The notes beneath the pieces are model-generated. The model made no database searches. It was not told the origin of the DNA and saw only the letters and a program-made list of their open reading frames with translations. A stretch of 64,000 nt of DNA from Amborella trichopoda (lineage: Eukaryota > Streptophyta > Magnoliopsida > Amborellales > Amborellaceae): assembly GCF_000471905.2 (NCBI RefSeq), contig NW_006500103.1, forward strand, positions 3,741,997 through 3,805,996, read 5' to 3'. Numbering within the stretch: the stretch's first letter is position 1; every line of letters begins with the position of its first letter. The translations under genes were made by a program, and so were the position numbers. Below, in pieces: positions 21,194 through 33,428 of this stretch.

Positions 21194-21669
21194 GTGAGAT
21201 TCCATATTCCCCCTATTGTTTCAAAAAAAAAAGAAAAGGATTGCATATTCCCCTTAAATCTAAGATATTCATACATGGACCTGGTTTTGGTGAGTCAGCA
21301 GATTCACTTATTTTGGTGAGTTTACTGATACATTAACCTCCATCTCTTGTGATGTCTAAGATGGATGTGAAAAGATGGTGCATCCAATACAAGCCAAAAT
21401 GGATGGTGAAAACAAAAAAAATATAAATTTATTTTTTGAAAAAAAAATTCAAAACTTATGATTGTCATCAAGATTGAGATTGGCAAACCCTACAATTTTA
21501 CATCCAAAATCTATTCTTAAAATGAATTTTGGAGAGGAGATGCATACAAATCTGTGAATCGGTTGACCCACCAGACACTTTCTTTCATACATAATTAACT
21601 TGTTTGTTGTTAATTGTCTAAAATTATAAAGTGGTAGTATTATCGAATGCACACCAAGCGAAGTTGTGC
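21194..21669. other. Noncoding stretch between GH1 pseudogene and solo LTR
   Basis: The next beta-glucosidase exons would be expected here but were not found. There is a short purine-rich A tract near 21220 and otherwise no recognised feature. Confidence 0.4.
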
Positions 21670-23370
21670 ATATGTGTGAGTCATTCCTCAATGAGGTCGG
21701 AGTTGCCAATATGTGTGAGCGGGGGATTGTGTGGCCTTTGTGTGTGATGGAGGGCCTTTATAGACTTGGTCAAGCCTCTGAACCATCAAATGACATGTAC
21801 ATATATAGTCGTATCGAGATAGCAATCTACCATTGAGCGTGAAGTGTGTACATGTACGAGAGATTGCCCTTATGTACCATAGAACTGTGGTTGCATCATG
21901 GTCTGGGGGACTATGGATTGTCTCTAGGATAGAATCTGTAGTTCATAGACTGGGATTACATCCCCTAGTCGATTGGCTGACTTTGGTGTTCAAATCATCA
22001 ACCTTTGCAGTGGACTGTGGTCATGATAATCGTTAGGTCAGTTTAATAAAGCTAGTGTGGATCGTAGTCCACAGTTGAAAGTGGAGTGCTCAAGTATATT
22101 CATAATTTCTAGACCTATACGGATCTGATTCCCATCAAAATTAATTAATTTTCATGTTATATGGTTTTTAGAATGATTATTTGAGCTTTTATGATTCTCT
22201 TGATATTATAGTTTTTAAAATATAAGAGAAAATCAATTTTCAATGTTTTTTAATTTTAAATTCTAAAAATCAATTTAAATATTTATTAAAATACGAGGGA
22301 CCCAACGCAAGGGGTGGGGCCATTTAAATTAAAGCACATGATAGAATTGAGTAGGGCCGACGAGGGCCCACCTAAAGTAGCATGCCCCACCCATGAAAGG
22401 TTGTCTTACCATATTTGGTTCAAGCCACATTGGCTAGTCGGCTTTCAATATTTTTGCACAAAGCCTCATTACCTTAGGAATTAATATATTAAATTTTATA
22501 TGTCTTGTGAATCAATATATTTTGATTGAATGAATAAGGAATGAATATCCATTAAAAGAGAAGGTATGACTATATTTTTTCTTATTTGAATATTTGAGAA
22601 AAAGAAGCATAAGGTTTTAGCACATTTATTTGAATCTTGATGGTGGATTTAAAGAATGGACGAATCACATCTCTCACCCCATAAGTCTCTTTATATCAAT
22701 GATCAATATTTGATCTCACAAAAGATGAGAAACCGTAATGCTTAGAAAAACAATAAATAGGGGTCCCCTCTCCCCTAAATCTTTATACCACTCATCTTCT
22801 CTATCTAAAAAAGCTCTCTCTACTCTCTCTTTCGATCTTTAGGTTCATGCCCCACTTACGCCTTTCATCTCTCTAAGGGGGCACGCCCCACATTATGGAA
22901 GTCATGGAAGTTCTCTCTCTCTCTTGCTAAGACTCCTTCTCATAGAAGGTGGAAAGGGGCACACCCCACCTAGGAGAACTCTCTCTCATCTCTCTAGGTT
23001 AAGCAAAAGGGAGCTTAAAGTAGGCTAAGACATTGAGGCCCTAGCACTTTGGTTCAAGATAAGATCCATATATTTTTGGAGGGTTTTGCCATACTTAGTA
23101 GAATCGAGATCGATCATGGATCTCGAGCACCATAGGAAGGAGGAGACTCAGTGTAGGTGTACTAAGCCCAGTTGAGATAATCTCTGACAAATTTATTTGT
23201 TTTATTTTATTTCTTCTGTTGTACTCTTCTATTCCCATAAAGTAATGTGTTAAGTTTTATTTATTGAATAAATGAATTGGTTTTAGCTGTAGTAAGTGAG
23301 AATTATTTTTATTTATTTATATATTTCAATAGAGGTTTTATTTGTAATTGGACATTGTAAGTGATCTAGT
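21670..23370 (+). mobile_element. Solo LTR related to the copia-type LTRs at 46661 and 52203
   Basis: Blocks occur in the same order as in the two LTRs on the right: GAGGTCGGAGT, TTGTGTGTGATGG, GTACGAGAGATTGCCC, CATAGAACTGTGGTTGCATCA, TAGTCCACAGTTGAA, the GGGGGCACGCCCCA palindromes, AAGCCCAGTTGAGATAATCTC, and finally GTAAGTGATCTAG. It is strongly diverged and has no partner LTR or internal region nearby. It lies where the second exon of P450 copy B should be, so insertion or LTR recombination may have removed that exon. The 5' edge is uncertain by about 100 bp. Confidence 0.75.
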
Positions 23371-25498
23371 AGGTAAAAGAATTTTTTTAAAAAAATTTAT
23401 ATACACAGTACTTTCTAGAATTTCCTTTAAAAACTTTTTATATTTGTTTATCTGATAGAAAATAAATATTTGGAAAGTTTAAAAAATTTTGACAAAAAAA
23501 GAAAATGGCTTTTTTATTTTTATTTTAATTTGAATGTAATAAATATAAAAAGTTTTAAATTTGGATGTAATAAATAAAGATATAGAAAGTTCCAAGAATT
23601 TTGCACTTGCATATAATAAATATAGGAAATTTTTTTGAAACACTGGGCAAGATTTAAGGTGTTGTTCCACAAATATTTTATTGTTAGGCTGGCAATGAGT
23701 CAAGACAATGAAACTAACCTACTAGGGACGGCAATACATTCTCAATCGACAAGAAATTTGATTGTACCATTAAATGTCACGCTTAATTCTTAATTGTCCA
23801 AATCATTTTCGGATGTGATTTTGCATATGAAGGTCACAATTATTTAGAATAATTAGATGTCAAATTTGATGGTTTGAAGTGAGTCACGAAATCTAAGAAA
23901 TTTTTTGTTGTAGAACTTTGTGTTTATTCAATGACACTGTTACAACCACCTATTTTTGAAATTTAAAGGATAAAGATAATTGTGACCTCCATGTACGGCC
24001 AAAAAACTTGCTACACCCGGTTCTATTCAATGATTGCAAAAATGGTGTCTTTGTGGACAATCCCATTATAAAATATCACCTAATCTTGCGTATGATATTG
24101 AGGGATTTGACTTTTTCTATTTAAACTAATTTATTATATATTACAATTAGGACCGTAAAAATGTATCCAGTTATCGTTAAAACCTTTAAATTCTCTTTCT
24201 TTTTTCCTCTCTCCGTGTGTCCCCCACCCTATCACGACTACCACCACCATTGTCACCTCCTCCCCTGGCTACCACTCCCGCAGTATTGGATCTACCACCG
24301 CCTCCACACAATATACACTGCTACCACAACTGCCTAGCCACCACCACCCGCTACCAACCACTAACATCCTCTATACCCATATGTTCAGATTCGCTTGACC
24401 GAAGGGTCTCGCCCCTTGGCTGTAGCAAGTTACTTAGCTGACTCCGAGTCATACAAGAAAAAAACTAAATAAATTAGGGAAATATATAAAAAATTGAAAA
24501 AGAAAAAAGAAGTTTGTACTGGTAAGAAAAAGAGAAGATGAACTTTAAAGAGTCAAAATGAGCTTAAAAAGTAGAGAAAATGAATTAGAAAAACAATTTA
24601 TAGTTTTGGTTATTAAAAAAAAAGAGGAAAAAACTCACCACTCTTTGACAGAAATATCTAAGTCACATAAAAGATTATTGAGCAATCTCACATGTTTTAC
24701 TATTGCTTTGAATTCTTCAATATCTCCAAGTTGGACACACCACTCGGGAAACTCGGCCTTGCCCGAGACACTGATCTACACCATCCCAGCACTTCACTAT
24801 AACAATTATGGTTCAAATTGAAACAACTTCAAATAGCAAATCATAATTAACTAAATTGCCATAACCAGCGTTCTGAGACTCGGCCAGCCTTGGAGGGGTA
24901 GATTGTACAGCGTGTTTTTTTAGTTTAATTATATTAATACCTCAAATTTAAATTACATGTGTTACAATGCCTTTTTTATTAGACCTAGCACTTAAAGTAA
25001 CTCTGATAGAGTTTTAATCCATTAGTTCATCACTTTTAAAAACCTCATTACAGGAGTTCCAAAAATTTGTGGCCTACACTAGAATGATACTCAAGACTTA
25101 TTGTAAAGAAGCCTATTCTGACAGAGAAACAAACCAACACGCCAATCTACTACTTAGTTGATAAAAAGTGGTGCTCATAATATGTAGAACTGTTTTTATC
25201 TTCACTTTCTTCAAAAGAAAAAAATAAAAAGTCGGGCTCGAGCGAGTTACTTTGACACGCCTGAATAAATTGCCTCAGCTAGTGGCCGAATACCTTGATC
25301 GAGTTGATTTTCTGAACGCTAGCCATAACAAACCTAAAAAGAACTTCATTGGACAAAATGTTGAAATCATATGGTGTCCGATTATACCGATTTATCAAGT
25401 TGGTTTTCAATATGCATAGTTCAGTACGTTAAAGATCCTTAGCGTGCACACACAAGCATAAATCTCAACAAAGAAATATCATGTTCTGATTAGCTCAC
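23371..25498 (-). other. Remnant intron of P450 copy B
   Basis: Large parts align with the intron of copy C (for example GAAACTAACCTA, TTCTTAATTGTCCAAATC and AATTATGGTTCAAATTGAAA) and of copy D. It starts on the minus strand at the donor GTGAGCTA (25498-25491) of the broken exon. The exon 2 that should follow is absent. It holds the hAT-like element at 24866-25321 and a CCACCACC-rich stretch at 24220-24360. Confidence 0.7.
24866..25321. mobile_element. Non-autonomous hAT-like element with 8-bp target duplication
   Basis: A 456-bp insertion flanked by GCCATAAC at 24858-24865 and 25322-25329. The ends are inverted: CAGCGTTCTGA on the left and, read outward-in from the right, TAGCGTTCAGA. An 8-bp duplication and YAGNG ends are hAT hallmarks. 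The homologous intron of copy C has the uninterrupted site (GCCATAATAAACC near 44621), which proves the insertion. No transposase is encoded. Confidence 0.85.
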
Positions 25499-26017
25499 CA
25501 CGACATTGGCCTTGATGAAGATGACTGGATCGATGGATGAAGAGAAGCTCCCATCCTCTACAAGGAACAACACGACATCAATGAAGTCCTGAGCTCCCTC
25601 AGTCTCACCAGTTCTTCTTTTCCTCCAATGCTCACTCTTTAGCAATACGTCTCATTGATTTCAAATTTCCTTGAAAATCAAACAACTCAAGGTAAGGGAG
25701 GGCATCAAACACAACTGAATTCACAGCGAGGTAGAATGACTCCTATATCAACTTTGCAAATCGCTTCGCCTCTTCGTTATTGTCTCCATCCCTCGAAAAT
25801 CTTTTCCCCGCAACCATTCTCACCACTGGAGAACGTCAGGTCGTGCAGCTTGCTGAATGTTCACTTCCGACTTCCGTTCGTTCCCTTTCCAAAACTTATA
25901 TATCTCACTTACGCACGCGTCGACCACTGAGGATCAAACATGTTTGAGGGATTCTAGTTGACGATTAGAGAGGAGTTGTAGAGCGGCAATTCTTCGAGTT
26001 TCTCTCCAGTATTGGAC
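25499..26017 (-). pseudogene. Cytochrome P450 CYP82-like copy B, 3' part of exon 1
   Basis: This is the portion of exon 1 downstream of the C-helix, closely similar to copy C at 44762-45310. It contains the equivalents of SSEVDA, the VRMVAGK region and the IDVLLSLVEDGS end. A deletion of roughly 27 bp removes most of a block present in C (around 44901), and small indels break the frame. It stops at 26017, exactly where the gypsy 5' LTR begins. The other half of the exon is at 38081-38462. It ends at a donor GTGAGC corresponding to that of copy C. Confidence 0.9.
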
Positions 26018-27158
26018 TATAGACATTCCCTATAAATTCTAGTTAAAGGAACTCTTAAAAACCTCGATTCTGGTCCTAAATAACCACACAAACCTTAGTA
26101 AACCATAGGCAACCTAGACTCAATTTAATTAATCCCAAAATACCCAAATCTTATCCAACTTGAATTAGAACCCAAAAGCTTCCCAACGGTCCAAGAATCA
26201 TCTGAATCAGACCTACGGATAAAAAGATATAACAAATGGCAATTTAGTCCATGTGAGACCCAACTGTCGGGCCGGGCCGGGCTGTAACAGGCCTAATAGG
26301 CCTAGTTGCGGCCTGATGATGAAGACGTGGCATTTATCATGCAGTTAATGTGTTTTATGATATAGTAAATACGTTTTTTTTACTTAGATAAGGCTAAAAC
26401 TTCAAGATAAATAAAAGAAAATTTGAAAAAACTCCAAAAAATACAGGAAAAATTACTACTGGAGTTCTATAAGTACCCCCTTCATAACCTAAAAGCAGGA
26501 GGCCAGAAACCATAAAGAAATCCCTTACAAAATTCTTGAAAATTTAAGAAAAATCCCCAAAAATCAGATAAAATTAAAGAAAATATCAGAATTTATATTC
26601 AACATCTCGAGATCCCAAAATCCTTAGAAAACTAAGGAAATTCTCCTCCATTCCCAAGAAAAAACCTAAGTAGACCTTATCTAAAATTCTCAGCTTTTTA
26701 CCCTGCCTTAGAAATCCTAGATCGAGGAAAAAAAACGTTAGATCTACAAATTTCAGCAAGCAAAGACATCCAAAGAAAGAGATGGTGGAGCAAATCGGAA
26801 GAGCGACCTGATCCAAGCCAAAAACTCCGGGTTTCGGGTTCCTAAAGGTAAGTATATCTTTCTTTGCTTAATTTAATTTGTTTTTCTTCATTTAATTTTC
26901 AGTTTTATTTTATTTTTTTGGAAATTAATTCATCATTAGATTTAATTAAATTTAGAAGCGTTTTTTGTCAAAATACGGATTTGGAGCTGATGCTGCTAGT
27001 AGACTCAGAAAAAGACCGGATTTGTATAGATTTGGGAATTTTCTTAGTATATAATTCAAACGACCCGACTTTTTTTAGCTTTTCAAAAAGTAACTCAATT
27101 TTTGCTAAGATTTGAGCATATCTCATCCCAGAGATAGATGTTGATCTGAGCGTAAACA
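26018..27158 (+). repeat. Gypsy 5' LTR
   Basis: 1141 bp from TATAGACATTCCC to CGTAAACA. It corresponds block by block to the 3' LTR, sharing GAACTCTTAAAAACCTCGATT, GTGAGACCCAACTGTCGGGC, GGTAAGTATATCTTTCTTTG and others. The terminal TG has mutated to TA here, while the 3' copy keeps TG. Differences are frequent, including several short indels. Confidence 0.9.
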
Positions 27159-27180
27159 GTTTGGCACCCACCGTGGGGCA
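27159..27180 (+). other. Gypsy primer-binding site
   Basis: TTTGGCACCCACCGTGGGGC follows the 5' LTR end almost directly. This is the form of primer-binding region usual in Tat-type plant gypsy elements. The exact tRNA was not worked out. Confidence 0.7.
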
Positions 27181-28114
27181 CTTTGAGCTTTAGATCCGTA
27201 TTTTAGACTTAAAAAAGCTTCTTCTTTTTTTCTCATATTTATTTTTCCAGCAAAAATAAAAAAAAAAATATAAAAAAAAAGAAGAAAAAGAAAAACATGG
27301 TAGATTTAAAAAAAATAAATAAATTCTTTTTATTAGATTATATCTTTCTTTCTATATCTTATTTTTTTTCTCTCTCCATAAAAAATTTAAGATCTTTTTC
27401 CTCTCAATCTTTAGATCATATTTTAGATTTCTCTCAATCTTTAGATCATCTTTAGTTTCTTTAGATCGTCTTTCTTTTAGATCCATCTTTATCATCTTTA
27501 TCTTTAGATCATCTTTCTTTTTTATCCATCTTGATCATCTTTATATTTAGATCATCCTTTTATATAATCTTTTAGATCATCTTTATTTTTTTAGAACATC
27601 TTTAGATCCTTCTTGATATCATCTATATCATCACTATCATATTTTTCATATCTTCTTTCATTCATGTTTATCTTCTTTAGATCATAATTATCTTATTTAA
27701 GTGCATCTTTATCTTTTTAGAATACATCTTTTAGAAACAATCTTTTTTTCTTTCCTAATAAAATAGTAATAATAATAATAATTTTTACATCTTTTGAAAA
27801 ATACTTTTTTTAAAAAAAAAGAAAGAAAAAGAAGATAGATCTAGGCTTCCTCTGTTTTATTTGTTTAGATTAGAAATATATCGCTTTTTTTTTTTTATCT
27901 TATATTTTGTTGTTAAACCTTATCTGCATAGCTTATAATTTATTTTTTTTACATTATCTTCTTTTTTTTTAAAAAAAAATCTTTCTCTTTTTAGACGCAT
28001 CTTTATCTGGGTTTTTTTAGATAGCTAAAAAAAAAAGGGAGGCAAAAAAAAAAAAGATTAAAAGAAAAGAAAAAAAAAAATAGAGAAGATTTTTGTTACA
28101 TAATTTTTCCAGTC
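27181..28114 (+). repeat. Gypsy leader with TTTAGATCATCTT array
   Basis: A 0.9-kb untranslated leader, extremely T-rich on the plus strand with A runs near 27260, 27810 and 28025-28080. From about 27390 to 27720 it is built from irregular copies of TTTAGATCATCTT and variants with ATCCATCTT or ATCATCTTTAT. No coding frame. Confidence 0.75.
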
Positions 28115-30700
28115 ATGTCTGTAGTTCGTGATGACTTGGATATTGAGTCTACTGCATCATCTAGGCCCCCTAGGATGACTAGACCCACATGACTTTACGG
28201 CTCAGTACCCTGGGCCTACCCTGTCTCGGGTCGATCGAGATCAGGCTCTATTGGGTCCATTGTCTTACACCCAAGGTTAAGCATAACTAACACATTTGTA
28301 AGTCATTCGAGTCGTGGAGTCCAGCAAGTATGTATGGCCCGAGGCACCCTCAATAGTCAAGGTATTTGACCTGGGTCTAAAGAACCAAAGTCGAACCCAA
28401 CTTCATCTTATGGGTCTAAGTTTAAGGGAGATGCTACGCAATCAGGGGCACATTTATCACAAAACTTTGGTTCTAGGGACATTCCACCCAATCAGTAGTT
28501 AAAACCTCATTATCTTCCAAATCTAGGGGAGATGCTGCCCAACTAAGGTCGCATCGCCCGCAAGTGCCTGAGTCTAAAGGAAGTCTCGCTAAACTGGCAG
28601 CTCACCCCACATCATCATCAAAGTCTAAGAGTGATGCTGCCCAACTAGGGGCACGCCATCCACCTCTACAAAGTGCAAGTCTAAGGGAGGTGCTGCTGAA
28701 ATTTATACTATTGAGAACACCCCAGCAACCCCTAACGCGCTTGACCCACAGGGTCAAGTAGACCTGAGTCTCCCTCCTCAAGGTGAGAGTTTGGTCAAAT
28801 CACGTCGAAATCCTCCAAAGACCCATTCTAGGGGCTCCAATAGTAAGAAGTCGAGCCATCATAGTTCATCCAACAAGGTCATGCACCCTGAGATCCATTA
28901 GTTTGATCAAGAACTGCCCGAGTTTTATGACACCTTTGAGAGGCTCAAGAACTTACCCGAAGTCAAGGATTTTTTGAAGCGTGCTGGACTTGTGGAGTCA
29001 CATGCCTCACCTAGGGCATCGAGTCATCAGTCAAGTCAGAATCAGATGACCTCTTTAGCCCATGACCAACAAAGTCATGTAAGTTCCACCTAGTCAGCGA
29101 GCCGGCATCGCCAATCTTTTCATCTTCCAACTCCTATAGATCCGGCTCGACCACATGACTGTCCATCCCATAGTAAGTCCAGACCTGACCCTCCACAAGT
29201 TATGTATAGGCATCTACCTGTGCAGCCTCTTCAGACCGTCCCAGTTCCATACCATCAGTCACAGGCACCCTATTCGGCTCCTATTCCAACTCAGTATCCC
29301 CCAAGTCAGCCATACCAATCGACTCCATACCCTCCAGTTGCAGTCCCAGCCTCTAGTCACCCGTACCTGGGATATCCTATGTACTAGGCCCCGACTGTCC
29401 ATTTTCAAGCCTCGGCACCGGCTTATCTGCCTTCGGTTCCTCTAGTCCAAGCTCAGGCTTACCCATACCGTCCTCTAACCATCTCGCAAGCCCCACCTAT
29501 GTTTGGTCTAATGCAGCCCATATCAGCAGCATCCCTTGCACCACAAATTATGCCATCAGCCTCGGGCAACCAACCGACTCTTGAGTCGATTGAGCTTGCT
29601 CAGCTGAAAGGAGAATTAGCCACGTTTAAAGAGACCATGGCTAAGATCGGAGTTTCAAATATACTCCCTCCACGATCTTATGTCAAGGATGTTCTCGGGG
29701 ATGTCGAACCCCTTCCTCCGTGTTTCTTGTTTCTAAAGTTTGAAAATAGGTTCAGTGGGAACGGTCATGTCACCGCTTACTTGTTGATTGTTCTAGCATT
29801 AGAAGACAAACAGCACCGTCTGAAGGCCATGTTTCAATACACTATCTTCGGACCATCTCTAATGTGGTAATATCCAGGTACCCTGAGCAGACTCTTGACG
29901 AATTGTTTCGGCGATTCGTTCAACAATATCAAGGGACCAAGAAAAAACCAATGACCCTCGGGAAGTTAGTTGCGACCATACAAAACATTGGCGAGTCGTT
30001 CCCTAACTTTGTCAATCGATTCCGAAAATTTACATCAAAGGTCTTTGATTGCGCACTTACCGAGACCTCTCAGATGAACATATACTTAGAGAATTCCCTT
30101 CCAGAGTACATGAATTTCTTTAGTCATGGGTTGCGATCTTTCTCATTTCAACAGATGATAGATCAAGTTGCTTTCTATGAAAGCTCATAGGTCACCGCTT
30201 TTAGTGCAAAGTTTGAGAACTCAATAGTGGTCGTACCATCACAGACTAAAACAAGGGGCAATTATAACAACAATCACAAAAAGAATAATACTACTGCCCA
30301 GGTAGGCCAGATTGTTGTTGCACCAGTTCCACCCCAAGCTCAAACAATAAATGATCAGTCCAGGGGCACCGGTAGGACCAATAACTTCAACTTCAGTAAT
30401 AACGCAAACACTGAATACAGGAGGCCCTTTTTAGAAGTTAACTTTCCACCACTGCAGGAACCCCTCTCCACGACATTAATTAATATCCTGCAAGAGGGGG
30501 TCATTGTTCTTCCAGACCCTGTTCAACCAAAGTATGAGGTTAAAGATAAATCCATATGGTGTGGATACCATAGAAATCACACTCATAGCACTCAAGACTG
30601 TTACAACTTAAAGCGCATCGTCCGGGTAGATACGGGTGTTATTAACTACACTCCCACCGATGTACCGGTGGAGGCCTATTGTCAATCCACTCTCGAATAA
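28115..30700 (+). pseudogene. Gypsy gag, broken
   Basis: A start MSVVRDDLDIESTASSRPPR at 28115 is soon stopped. Later frames carry a Pro/Gln/Tyr-rich stretch (29155-29445), the retrotransposon gag core at about 29690-30190 (TLDELFRRFVQQYQGTKKKP, FPNFVNRFRKF, YLENSLPEYMNFF), and near 30560-30615 the CGYHRNHTHSTQDCYNLK zinc-knuckle-like block usual in Tat elements. The part at 28430-28700 repeats a GAAGCTGC/GATGCTGCCCAACTA-type unit. At least four breaks separate the frames, so no full protein is made. Confidence 0.85.
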
Positions 30701-31174
30701 TGGCAAGAAAGTTGAAATTGAATCCCCCAAGGATGCCAGTTTAGTTGTCATTACAAGGATTTAAGATAAGCTACTCAGGGATGACCTTAAAGTGTAAAAC
30801 CATAAGGATACCCCAAAAAATCTCTCAGTTTCACCTTGGGATCATGCCATCTTCAAAAGCAAAGAAGTCGTAGTCAATAAAGATCCATGCATAAACATGA
30901 TTTCAATTAACCGGGACGACACTCCCTCTCAATATGAGAAAGATGAAAATTCAGGAGAATCTAGACCAGGTGTCGTCGTCGTGGCCAGTAAACCCCTCAA
31001 GAGGTTGACCCCCTCACGAGGAGAGGAAGTCACTTCAAGCCACCGCGATTGATGGCTGACACTCTAGAGGAAAGGCTTGAGAATCTTCCCAAAGTTTATC
31101 AAAATCCCAACATGCCCAATGAAACAACAAAGGAATAAGAAACAGACACTATTGAGCTTATCACACAGTACAAC

Positions 31175-31862
31175 TTGCCAGCTCATCTCAGTAAAACTCC
31201 AGCATCCATTACTATCATGGATCTAATGAAGAACTCACCCATTCATAGAGCCCAAATTGAGGAAGTACTTGGAAGGACTCATGTCCCTGCCCATATTAGA
31301 CCTGAAGAGCTAAACAATATGATCAATCTTTTAACAGCACCGACACCCATTACATTTATTGATGATGACATACCTCCGGTATTCGATCATTTTCACACCC
31401 ATCCACTTTATATCACTATTTTCATGAGCGGTTATGAAATCAGGAGAGTGATGGCTGACAAATGGTGCATTTCTGAACATCTATCCCTTGAAAACTATTC
31501 TAAGAGTAGGGTTATCAAGAACATACATTGAGGTTTTAAACTTCTCAATTGCACCCTATGATGGGGCTCAAAGAGAAACCTTAGGGATTATCCCCCTCAC
31601 TCTTAAGATTGGTCTGGTGGTCCAAATAGTGAGGCTTTATGTCCTTGACATTAAACCTTCCTTCAATCTACTCATTGGCAGACCTTGGCTACATGAAAAT
31701 ACTGTTGTGGCATTCACTTTGCATCAATGCCTGAAGTTCCCAATTGCTGGAGGAGTGATTCACGTACGTTCAAATGTAGTCAAAGCAGAAAAAGAGAAAC
31801 TCTCTGAAAATTTGAAAATCCAAGAGATCCCACTTCAACATCTAAGGAAAGTTGTGCCATGA
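31175..31862 (+). pseudogene. Gypsy protease region, broken
   Basis: Two overlapping frames. The first (31175-31531) ends around the usual active-site position but shows MADKWCISE where a DxGS/A motif is expected, so the catalytic aspartate motif is lost. The second (31488-31862) has the downstream blocks FSIAPYDGAQRETLG and LDIKPSFNLLIGRPWLHE, which identify a Tat-type retropepsin. Confidence 0.8.
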
Positions 31863-32559
31863 TCCATGAAACGCTTGAAGTGTTTGAGAAATTGAAAATT
31901 TGTTGTAGTCATTACAATTTTGGATCATTCACGACATGGAATATGTTATTAGCTCAATGGTACTACCCTGGTTCTGGCCGTGGAAAAAATGGGCAAGGTG
32001 TTGCTGAGGCAATTACTCAGGCCCTTCATGCTAAAGTAGACATCGACAATCGAAGAGGGTTGGGTTGCACACTTTCTAAGCTTCTATGAAAACTCAAATC
32101 TTCTTGACATCCAGGTTTTATTCTTGGAGGAATTCAAGGTCTTGACCACCGAAAGACCGAATCTCTTCGAAAACTGAGATCATAATTGAAACTCCTCTAA
32201 AAGAAGAGCTGTTAGAACGACAACTTTCTCGGTTTACACTTATAGCCGTTATTGTGGCTACCACCTCCTCGGCTCCCAAGCAAACTAGGGCAATTACTGA
32301 AAATTGGAGCATTAATCCCTTATTTATTGAATCCATCAAGAGGATACAATGATACTTTCAAGTTCATGTGCCAAAAAATAAGCATCCGTCGCGAAGCCTC
32401 TTTAGCAACTTTCCGATTATAGAAAATGCAGTCAAGACCCTTGACAAACCCAATGAAAACTGAAACGAAGTCAAGGAAGAAAATGAAAATGAAACAAATG
32501 AGGACTCATCTGTCTATGAAAATTTTGCGACAGATAAAGAACCTCTCATTGAGGAACTC

Positions 32560-33395
32560 ATGTTCCAAGCTGAGCAGTTTAAGACAAGATTTGACGGTAG
32601 TCCTACTGCTATTGTCGAGGAGACCTTAAACATTAATCTAGGAACTGAGAAAGATTCGAAGATCACAAGAATTGGAAGCTCAATGTCACCAGAAGAACAA
32701 GACAAGATGATCTCCCTCTTAAAAGAATACATTGACATATTTGCCTGGTCTTATGAAGACATGCCTCGCTTAAATCCCGAATTGGTACGACACCATCTTG
32801 TACTCCATGAAGGGGCAAGAGCCATCAAACAGAAACTACGTCGACAAAAGCCTCACTTGGAGTTGAAGATAAAAGAAGAGATTGACAAACATTTAAAGGC
32901 AAAGTTCATCTTACCTGTGGACTATCCGGATTGATTAGCAAATATAACAGTAGTACCTAAGAAAGATGGGAGAACCAGAGTTTGTGTCGACTATAGGGAC
33001 CCGAACAAAGCATGTCCTAAGGATGACTTTCCTCTTCTAAATATAGATGCCCTAGTTGACAACACTGCTGGACACTAAATGCTATCCTTCATGGACGGTT
33101 TCTCTGGCTACAATCAGATCCTCATGGTGAAAGAAGACCAAAAAAAGACTTCATCGTGCAATGGGGGACATACTGCTATAGAGTCATGCCTTTCAGTCGT
33201 AAAAATGTTAGGGCAACCTACCAAAGGGCCATGATTACTATATTTCATGACTTGATGCATGACATTATGGAAGACTATGTGGATGACATCCTCGTCAAAT
33301 CCAAAACCTCGGATGCCCATCTTCCCAATTTGAACAGAGTATTTGTCCGACTTCGAGAGCATCGATTAATGTTGAATCCTTAAAAGTGCGCATTC
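32560..33395 (+). pseudogene. Gypsy reverse transcriptase, broken
   Basis: The first frame begins with FAWSYEDMPRLNPELVRHHL and runs through a stop at 32932-32934 into VVPKKDGRTRVCVDYRDPNK, followed by a stop in place of the residue after AGH and FMDGFSGYNQI (the usual motif-A aspartate is seen as D in MDGFSG). A shift near 33145 leads to YCYRVMPFSRKNVRATYQR (the usual F-G-L-K-N-A block is altered) and DYVDDILVKS (motif C, intact). The frame ends at 33382 before the thumb. Not translatable as one protein. Confidence 0.88.
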
Positions 33396-33428
33396 GGTGT
33401 TGAGTCTGGCAAGCTACTTGACTTCATT

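Noticed and set aside
26018..27158. Short frames in the gypsy 5' LTR on both strands
   Set aside because: Not preserved in the 3' LTR; AT-rich chance frames.
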